Origin: Agathobaculum butyriciproducens
Lineage (GTDB): Bacteria > Bacillota > Clostridia > Oscillospirales > Butyricicoccaceae
Reading direction: 5' to 3'
DNA: 64,000 nucleotides
Assembly: GCA_003096535.1 (NCBI GenBank)
Contig: QEKJ01000003.1
Location: 1 to 64,000 of the forward strand
Shown here one piece after another: positions 58,528 to 64,000 of this stretch. Both the position numbers and the translations under genes were made by a program. The notes under the pieces are model-generated. The model was not told where the DNA came from. It saw nothing but the letters and a program-made list of their open reading frames with translations, and made no database searches. Within the stretch, counting starts at the first letter, position 1; the number at the start of each line of letters is the position of its first letter.

Positions 58528-59682
58528 ATGAAAGGAAGTTTACAGAAAAAACGCGATAAGTATTATGTCGTAGTTTATCAAAAGGATGAAAACGGAAAAC
58601 TTCGTCAAAAGTGGATTCCAACAGGAATTTCATCCAAGGGACGTAACCAGACAAAAGCAGATGCGGCACTGCACCGTATTTTAACGGAATTAGAAGCGCA
58701 AAATGCGAAATCAACTTCGTTTCTTGTCACAAAACTCAAATTTGTTGAGGCTTTGCTGGCATGGGTCGAATATAAGAAGTATGAAATCCGCACAAATACT
58801 TATGAACTGTATACTCTGAACCTTAACAAGCATATTATGCCGTTTTTCGAGAAGAAAAACAAGCTGGTTACGGAAATTACGATAGATGATATTGAAGATT
58901 ACTACAAGGCAAAATTGAAGGAGGGACTGTCCGTAGAAACGATTAAAAAGCACAATATTATTATTCGCGGTACTCTCGAAAGGGAGTTGGACAAGGGAAC
59001 GATTTCAGTCAATCCCTGCGACCGCGCTCGTTTACCTCGCCAGAATCGTCAAGACCGATTTAAGGGGCAGGCGTATACAGTAGAACAGGCAAACAAGCTG
59101 CTGGAAGTCATTCACGGTGAAGTGTTGGAACCGGTTATCATGCTGGGTCTGTTGTTTGGTATGCGCCGCAGTGAAGCACTGGGTTTACGATGGAGTGACA
59201 TTGATTTAGAAAAGCAGACCATCGTCATTTCTTTTACAACAACTCAAATGCGTACTCTGCTGATGGATGAACACACCAAAAGCGCTACAAGCCACCGCAT
59301 GCTCAGCGTGATGGATGATGTAATCGGATACTTCAAGCGCTTGAAAGCGCAGCAGGAGGCAAATAAGCGCGAGTACGGCGATAAGTATCACGACTCCGAT
59401 TTTGTCTGTGTTTGGCCGGATGGCCGTATCATCCTGCCGGGCTATGTTTCGCACAACTTTAAGAAGCTGCTGGCGAAATACAGCCTGCCGGAAATCCGCT
59501 TTCACGATTTGCGTCATACGGCAGGAAGCCTGCTTCTGGCGCAGGGAGTGAACATTAAACAGATTCAGGAATTTCTCGGTCACTCCGATGTTACGACCAC
59601 GCTGAACATCTACGTCCACACCGACGAGGAGGCGAAAAAGGAAACGGCTGCCGCGATGGGAAAGGTGCTGAAACTCAGCTAA
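58528..59682 (+). CDS. int: Tyrosine site-specific integrase of the island
   Basis: 384 residues with GGGAGGTGAT before ATG. An N-terminal arm-binding domain (GSLQKKRDKYYVVVYQKDENGK...WIPTG) is followed by a core-binding domain (about 65-165) and the catalytic domain: Arg in GLLFGMRRSEALGLRW, HDLRHTAGSLLL (H-x-x-R), LGHSDVTTTLNIY with the nucleophile Tyr. This is the Tn916/phage-type integrase expected to act on the tRNA-Leu sites. No clear excisionase gene is beside it; the two XRE-type proteins are possible candidates. Confidence 0.95.
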   Translation: MKGSLQKKRDKYYVVVYQKDENGKLRQKWIPTGISSKGRNQTKADAALHRILTELEAQNAKSTSFLVTKLKFVEALLAWVEYKKYEIRTNTYELYTLNLNKHIMPFFEKKNKLVTEITIDDIEDYYKAKLKEGLSVETIKKHNIIIRGTLERELDKGTISVNPCDRARLPRQNRQDRFKGQAYTVEQANKLLEVIHGEVLEPVIMLGLLFGMRRSEALGLRWSDIDLEKQTIVISFTTTQMRTLLMDEHTKSATSHRMLSVMDDVIGYFKRLKAQQEANKREYGDKYHDSDFVCVWPDGRIILPGYVSHNFKKLLAKYSLPEIRFHDLRHTAGSLLLAQGVNIKQIQEFLGHSDVTTTLNIYVHTDEEAKKETAAAMGKVLKLS

Positions 59683-59719
59683 AACCCCATCTTGTCCAAC
59701 GGCCATCGAAAAAACACAG

Positions 59720-59751
59720 AAAAGCGCTTCAAAATATTTTGAAGCGCTTTT
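59720..59751 (+). terminator. Terminator after the integrase
   Basis: AAAGCGCTTCAAAA pairs with TTTTGAAGCGCTTT. The context CACAGAAAA..ACTTG resembles the terminator beside tRNA-Leu at 46240-46275. Confidence 0.85.
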
Positions 59752-59762
59752 ACTTGATAAAA

Positions 59763-60689
59763 TTATTGTCCTTTCAACTGCTCCATTTTCTCCCACAGAG
59801 TAGTTGATGTAAAAAGTCCGCGAATAAATGTTTCCACCTGCGGTTCTTTTGCTCCTTTGCGAGCGATTGCAACAAACTGGTTTGCTGTTGCATGCCAGTC
59901 GTTGGTCGGTACTGTGATGACACCTTCCGGTAATTCATTTTTGAGAAATTCCGGGATTATAGCAATGCCGATACCTGCTTTTACCATCAACAGCACCGCA
60001 TCTAAACTGTTAACTCGGCGCACATCGGCAAAGTGGACCTGCGTCTTTTGAAATTTTTCCAACAGATTATCTAAGGAGCACGGACCGGATTCTTCACTGA
60101 TTGTTAAAAGCCGTTCCTGTCCACAGCGTTCTTTGGGAAAGGTAGCTGCACCAGCCAACGGATGATCGGTGTTCATTGCAATACAGACCTCGGAAGAAAA
60201 CAAGGTTTGTATGTCTACCGCCTGATCGGCTAAGTATTCCATGCTGACCGGAAGCGCGAAAGCTATGTCGATTTCGCCGGTAGATAGGTGCTCCAGCAAT
60301 TCCTGATAGCCGTATTTAGTCACCATTACCTCGACCATTGGGTAGCTTTGATGAAATTCCTTTACCAGTTCGGAAACAAAACTCTGCTCATACTGCCCAA
60401 TCCCAATCCGCAGTTCTCCTGCAAGACGCTTTCCCACCATTTGTGTTTCTTTTACGATTTTATCGTAATTTTTTAATAACGGTGAAATTCCGTCAAAAAA
60501 ACACTTACCGGCAGGTGTGAGCTGTATTGTTCGATTGCTTCTGTCGAATAAACGACAGTCCAACTCGCTTTCGAGCATAGCGATTTGACGACTCATGGCA
60601 GTCTGTGCCATATGCAATTCTGCTGCTGCTCGAGTAAAATTCATGTGCTTTACCGCAGTTACAAAGCAACACAGTCGATCAATCGTCAT
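59763..60689 (-). CDS. LysR-family transcriptional regulator
   Basis: 308 residues: an N-terminal winged helix (DRLCCFVTAVKHMNFTRAAAELHMAQTAMSRQIAMLESELDCRLFDRSNRTIQLTPAG) and a periplasmic-binding-like effector domain to the end. It lies downstream of the amidohydrolase and transporter genes on the same strand, the usual company of such a regulator, and likely controls them in response to their substrate. Confidence 0.93.
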   Translation of the reverse strand: MTIDRLCCFVTAVKHMNFTRAAAELHMAQTAMSRQIAMLESELDCRLFDRSNRTIQLTPAGKCFFDGISPLLKNYDKIVKETQMVGKRLAGELRIGIGQYEQSFVSELVKEFHQSYPMVEVMVTKYGYQELLEHLSTGEIDIAFALPVSMEYLADQAVDIQTLFSSEVCIAMNTDHPLAGAATFPKERCGQERLLTISEESGPCSLDNLLEKFQKTQVHFADVRRVNSLDAVLLMVKAGIGIAIIPEFLKNELPEGVITVPTNDWHATANQFVAIARKGAKEPQVETFIRGLFTSTTLWEKMEQLKGQ

Positions 60690-60821
60690 ATGCTCACCTT
60701 TTTCTCTTTTGTTTATATCAATACTATATCACATAAATTCCATGCGGAAAAGAGTGAGTAAAGAAAGATTATAAATAAAGGGAAATGTTTATAAAAGATA
60801 GCGATTAGAGTCGTTGAGCTT

Positions 60822-62003
60822 TTAAGAATTATGGTTTTCCAGCCAGCGCATTGCACATTGCGCGTATACTGCGGTTCCGATCGGCAGCGCAGACTCGTTT
60901 ACACGCATAGCAGGCTGGTGAGGCCCCAGTGTGTATCCCTCCTCAATGCTGCCTACACCAAGCTGGAGAAATACAGCAGGTACTTTTTCGGCGAGCATAG
61001 TGAAATCTTCGCTGCCACCCATCTTGGGACAATCCGCTACGGACTCACGAGGAAGCATTTCACGGAGATATGATTGGAATTCCTGCAGTTCCGGCTCCGG
61101 GTTGACGAGCGGCGGAACACCATATAAGTGCTCGACTGTTGCACATCCGCGGAATGTTGCCGCTACACCAACAGCAATTTCTTCCACTCGTTTCAGCAGA
61201 AATTCACGTTCCTTCGGACTGTTGGTGCGGATAGATACCTCCAGCACTGCTTCGCCTGCTACGCTGTTGCAGGTTGTTCCGCCTGCAATGCGGCCTACCA
61301 GAACAATGCTGTCCTGTTCCATAGGTAGCTCACGAGCGGTCAATTCTTCCAGTGCGAGGATGATGTGCGCGGCAATATGAATTGCATCAACACCGTTTTC
61401 TGGCAGTGAACCGTGTGCATCTTTGCCGTGTACTGTGATCTTTACCGCATCACCAGAAACGGCTACGCAATGATGAATGCAGCAGATTCGTCCGGTTTTG
61501 CTGAATGTATTGCCGGTAATAATATGCAGGCCCAGTGCCATATCTACTTTAGGATTCTCTAAAATGCCGTTATCCAGCATATCTTTTGCACCGCCCATGA
61601 TTTCTTCAGCAGGCTGGAACATAAACTTTACCGTACCATGCAGTTCGTTTTCTCTTTGCTTGAGGAGTTTGGCTGCACCTAAAAGCATAGCACTGTGGCA
61701 ATCGTGTCCACAGGAATGACAATGACCGTTTACAGCAGCAAAACTCTCGCCGCTCTCTTCGGCCATTGGGAGTGCATCCATATCTGCTCGCAGCAGAATG
61801 GTGCGGCCGGGTTTGCCCGCCAGACAGGTGATACCCATTTTGCCTACCTTTTTTGGCTGATAACCATACTCTGTTAGTTTGTTGAAAATATAAGCGTAAG
61901 TCTGCGGCAGGTCAAATCCTATTTCCGCAAATTGATGGATCGTTCGACGATTGGTAATGATCTCGTCGTGCAGGGATTGTGCATCCGTTAAAATCTGATT
62001 CAT
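60822..62003 (-). CDS. M20-family amidohydrolase
   Basis: 393 residues with the M20D pattern: RTIHQFAEIGFDLPQT, LLRADMDALPMAEESGE, the metal site HCHSCGHDCHSAMLLGAA (Cys and His ligands), FMFQPAEE, GKDAHGSLPENGVDAIHIAA, and a C-terminal GGSEDF. It hydrolyses an N-acyl or N-aminoacyl amide bond; the substrate is unknown. The transporter gene directly upstream suggests uptake and cleavage of an amide-linked nutrient. Confidence 0.92.
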   Translation of the reverse strand: MNQILTDAQSLHDEIITNRRTIHQFAEIGFDLPQTYAYIFNKLTEYGYQPKKVGKMGITCLAGKPGRTILLRADMDALPMAEESGESFAAVNGHCHSCGHDCHSAMLLGAAKLLKQRENELHGTVKFMFQPAEEIMGGAKDMLDNGILENPKVDMALGLHIITGNTFSKTGRICCIHHCVAVSGDAVKITVHGKDAHGSLPENGVDAIHIAAHIILALEELTARELPMEQDSIVLVGRIAGGTTCNSVAGEAVLEVSIRTNSPKEREFLLKRVEEIAVGVAATFRGCATVEHLYGVPPLVNPEPELQEFQSYLREMLPRESVADCPKMGGSEDFTMLAEKVPAVFLQLGVGSIEEGYTLGPHQPAMRVNESALPIGTAVYAQCAMRWLENHNS

Positions 62004-62021
62004 ATGGATAACACCTCACCT

Positions 62022-63209
62022 TTAACCCAGCAGAATGGGAGTGACCAATCCTGCCAGCACAACAGAAGCGATGCTTACCGATACCACGCAGGAAACGATC
62101 ATCTTGGGCAGCAAATGATTCAGCAGTTTCTTTTCTTCCTCTTCATCGATGCCGTTTGCGCTTGCTACACCAGAAGAAACTTCGGTCGCTGCTGCATAGT
62201 TCACAGGATAACCCAGCATACAGCCGATGCCTACCGCGATAGACAGCCAGGGACTCCATTTCAGCAGCTTGCCGATAATGATAGAGAAGATGACAACACC
62301 GACTGCGCCAAGAACCAGTAAACCGATAACAACCGGCAGCATACCGCCGAACTGCTTTAATGTCATGCTGACAAAGCTGCTGGTAACACTGCAATAGGTG
62401 GCTAGCATCAGCAGACCTTCACCTCCGGCTTTCCGAACCGCACCTGGTTCGATAATTCCCAGAGCAGCAAAGAGAATACCGCCGACCAGATAAGTGATGC
62501 CGGACGAAATACCGGTCAGTGTAGTGACTGTATAGGCGATAAAGCCAACAAAAGCTGCACGCGCAAGATGGATGTTAGGCGTATCCAGCGTTTTAGGAGT
62601 TGGCGGAAGAATTCGAATGCTCAGTTTCTTTTCATCAGACAGCATTTTTCCGACCTGCTTTGCATCGTTGACTAAAAACCGGTTTGCTTCTTTTCTGAGG
62701 CAGAACGACGCAATCGGAAGCCCGATCAAAACCTGCAATGCCATTACGGAAGCTACGAATCCAGCCAGATCGGCGCGGCCAGCTTCATTTGCCGCAGCGG
62801 TCAGAATCATCGTTGCAGCCATGCCGCCGGAAGCAGGACCCATTGCACTCAGCGCATACTCTTTGCCGAAAATCAGTGTACCTGCGGTAAGGTAGATTGT
62901 GACCAGTCCTGCAACACCAGCCAGCGAAATGATTACTGTTTTCCATTCGCGTTTCAGATCATTCAAATCTAGCATGGAACCTACATTTACCAGAATCAGA
63001 GCCATACCGAATGTCGGGATCAGACTCATCAGACCGGATTGTTCCATCAAATCCGCCGGAAGTACTTTTAATGTACTGCCGAATATCAAAAACAACAGGA
63101 TAGCGACCAGAACAGAACTGATAACACCTCGTGTTTTAGCCGCAATGACGTCGCCAATGCCAAAGGCCAATGCAATTATCGCAAATGCCAAAATAGGAGA
63201 CCAAGTCAT
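62022..63209 (-). CDS. Multi-span transporter, glutamate-symporter-like
   Basis: 395 residues from ATG 63209 behind GAGAGGAAA; the open frame to 63359 has no ribosome site. About ten membrane helices with Gly-rich segments (GLMSLIPTFGMALILVNVGSMLDLNDL, MGPASGGMAATMILTAAANEAGRAD, ALGIIEPGAVRKAGGEGLLML). The pattern is nearest to Na+/glutamate-type symporters, but I cannot assign a family firmly. It ends 18 bp before the amidohydrolase start, so the two form an operon. Confidence 0.75.
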   Translation of the reverse strand: MTWSPILAFAIIALAFGIGDVIAAKTRGVISSVLVAILLFLIFGSTLKVLPADLMEQSGLMSLIPTFGMALILVNVGSMLDLNDLKREWKTVIISLAGVAGLVTIYLTAGTLIFGKEYALSAMGPASGGMAATMILTAAANEAGRADLAGFVASVMALQVLIGLPIASFCLRKEANRFLVNDAKQVGKMLSDEKKLSIRILPPTPKTLDTPNIHLARAAFVGFIAYTVTTLTGISSGITYLVGGILFAALGIIEPGAVRKAGGEGLLMLATYCSVTSSFVSMTLKQFGGMLPVVIGLLVLGAVGVVIFSIIIGKLLKWSPWLSIAVGIGCMLGYPVNYAAATEVSSGVASANGIDEEEEKKLLNHLLPKMIVSCVVSVSIASVVLAGLVTPILLG

Positions 63210-63406
63210 AGGGATTTCCTCTCTTTCTTTACACCATAAGGGTCGTATGTAATCAGATACTGGAACACCGCAAGCTGATTTTCTGAATAACAAAAACAGC
63301 CATTTATGCAGATGTTTGTTTTCTGATCTAATGGCGCGCTTTTTGACTTGTTGCAACATAATTATATTAGCATATAGCGAAATTTTTGTACAATATTGTT
63401 TTTGAC

Positions 63407-63436
63407 AATAGGCATAACAAAATTGTTATGCCTATT
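63407..63436 (-). promoter_or_regulatory. 30-bp palindromic operator candidate
   Basis: AATAGGCATAACAA (63407-63420), AA, TTGTTATGCCTATT (63423-63436) is a perfect inverted repeat about 200 bp upstream of the transporter start. It has no T run on either strand, so it is more likely a regulator site than a terminator. The rest of 63210-63540 shows no gene. Confidence 0.5.
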
Positions 63437-63634
63437 CGGTGATTGCAGAAATGAAAAGGGGAAATGTTTAAACTCGTCTAATACAATGCTAATGTTAGCG
63501 CAAAGAATTTAGTGCGAAAACACAGGTCGTGCAAAGTATTAGACACTGGTATTAGACAGCAGTTTTTCACGAATTACATCGTAAAACGAAACACTCTGAA
63601 AAGTACAGAAAAAGAGCTGAAATCAAAAGATTTC

Positions 63635-63702
63635 AGCTCTTTAACTTGGTGCGGATGGGGGGACTTGAACCCCCACGTCCTTGCGAACACTAGCACCTGA
63701 AG
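63635..63702 (-). repeat. attR: 68-bp direct repeat, right copy
   Basis: Identical to 46264-46331. It supplies the 3' half of the functional tRNA-Leu(CAG). ATTAGACACTGGTATTAGAC lies about 80-100 bp to its left, on the island side. Confidence 0.88.
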
Positions 63703-63732
63703 CTAGCGCGTCTGCCATTCCGCCACATCCGC
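63647..63732 (-). tRNA. tRNA-Leu (CAG)
   Basis: Acceptor GCGGATG/CATCCGC, anticodon stem CTAGC/GCTAG with loop TTCAGGT (CAG), long variable arm, T loop TTCAAGT and encoded CCA. It is the integration target of the island; the 3' half from the anticodon loop onward comes from the island. Confidence 0.95.
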
Positions 63733-63754
63733 ATATTTGGTTGTTGAAAGAAGG

Positions 63755-63839
63755 TGGTGCGAGTGACGGGACTTGAACCCGTACGTCGATCGACACACGC
63801 CCCTCAAACGTGCCTGTCTACCAGTTCCAGCACACTCGC
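63755..63839 (-). tRNA. tRNA-Leu (GAG)
   Basis: Acceptor GCGAGTG/CACTCGC, anticodon stem CACGT/GCGTG with loop TTGAGGG (GAG), long variable arm and encoded CCA. It precedes tRNA-Leu(CAG) in the same transcript. Confidence 0.92.
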
Positions 63840-63882
63840 ATTCTGTTCTCATCGAGTCGCCTCACTGTCAGCGACAAGAATT

Positions 63883-63911
63883 ATTATATCCATGTGGACG
63901 CCAAATGTCAA
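63883..63911 (-). promoter_or_regulatory. sigma-A promoter of the two tRNA-Leu genes
   Basis: TTGACA (63906-63911) and TATAAT (63883-63888), 17-bp spacer, minus strand. Both boxes are consensus. Nothing is seen from 63912 to the end of the window. Confidence 0.9.
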
Positions 63912-64000
63912 CACCTTTTTTCAAATTTTTTTAAAAAATTTCAAAACGCGAAAAACAGACGATTTCTCTGACACGCGAAACAGTTTGTGTGTTACAATAG

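Larger units (their letters stand above)
46264..63702. mobile_element. Genomic island in tRNA-Leu(CAG), about 17.4 kb
   Basis: Two 68-bp identical copies of the 3' half of tRNA-Leu(CAG) plus flank lie at 46264-46331 and 63635-63702. Only the right copy continues into a complete tRNA, so the left one is the cut original. Identity ends in the anticodon loop, a usual tyrosine-integrase crossover. An integrase gene (58528-59682) is inside. The sequence is visibly more AT-rich than the flanks. Cargo includes restriction-modification and a nuclease/SMC pair. No conjugation genes or phage structural genes are seen, so it is an integrative island, perhaps mobilised by helpers. Confidence 0.88.

Noticed and set aside
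59712-59765. The terminator after the integrase as a third island att site
   Set aside because: It resembles the tRNA-Leu terminator context but no tRNA sequence follows ACTTG, so the identity does not reach the tRNA core.

Overview
The window looks like the chromosome of an endospore-forming, GC-rich Clostridia member, probably from the Oscillospirales (Butyricicoccus/Agathobaculum-like). This is an inference from the spore genes (gpr, spoIIP, a gerA-type operon, spoVFA/spoVFB, a Spo0A paralogue), the strong Shine-Dalgarno sites, sigma-A promoters with 17-bp spacers, SLH and SdpI-type proteins, and a queT-type preQ1 leader. No rRNA or species marker is present, so the genus is not proven.

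Layout. 1-2.7 kb: the end of an IS30-family transposase, an ECF sigma/DUF4367 regulator pair, and a divergent exported protein behind an ECF-type promoter. 2.8-3.5 kb: tRNA-Phe and tRNA-Gly, with tandem copies of the tRNA-Gly 3' end and small palindromes. 3.9-8.6 kb: lepA-hemW, then an ACT-domain/UPF0210 pair. 8.7-15.3 kb: a small exported protein, an ArsC-like protein, a gerA-type germinant-receptor operon, spoIIP, gpr and rpsT. 15.4-17.9 kb: an SdpR/SdpI-type operon with a palindromic operator, then an SLH protein. 18-23.3 kb: cysK with a cysteine-rich leader peptide, ung, CIRCE-controlled htpG and a lipid kinase.

23.6-31.6 kb holds the most striking feature. The dipicolinate synthase gene spoVFA is split in two by a 6,556-bp element. 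The 3' part is fused as usual to spoVFB at 23.6-24.7 kb, and the 5' part lies at 31.2-31.6 kb on the same strand. A large serine recombinase and a 45-aa SHOCT-like small protein sit at one end. A Spo0A paralogue with upstream 0A boxes sits at the other. Between them are tRNA-modification genes: a ttcA-type thiolase, a cysteine desulfurase, and queC, queF and queT behind a preQ1 riboswitch-like leader. Removing exactly 6,556 bp restores a 291-codon spoVFA in frame across its conserved N-(A/S)-(V/I)-P-T-x-E-G motif. This is the architecture of a skin-like element excised during sporulation, here inside spoVFA.

31.7-46 kb is ordinary core: an M24 peptidase, cardiolipin synthase, a split ThrE exporter, PadR/HAAS, a COG2426 membrane protein, tRNA-Leu and tRNA-Pro, moaC-xdhC, a solute-binding lipoprotein with a hybrid histidine kinase (0A boxes upstream), an ECF sigma factor, a LytTR two-component pair and an exported protein.

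46.3-63.7 kb is a genomic island of about 17.4 kb integrated into the anticodon loop of a tRNA-Leu(CAG) gene, bounded by 68-bp direct repeats. It carries a minus-strand run of a C-protein-like regulator, a fused double adenine methyltransferase, an AlwI-like restriction enzyme, a DUF4297 nuclease-like protein and a Rad50/SMC-like ATPase (a Lamassu/ABC-3C-like pair). It also carries two tyrosine recombinases, a three-gene operon of unknown function, and a LysR/M20 amidohydrolase/transporter set. Two tRNA-Leu genes close the window.
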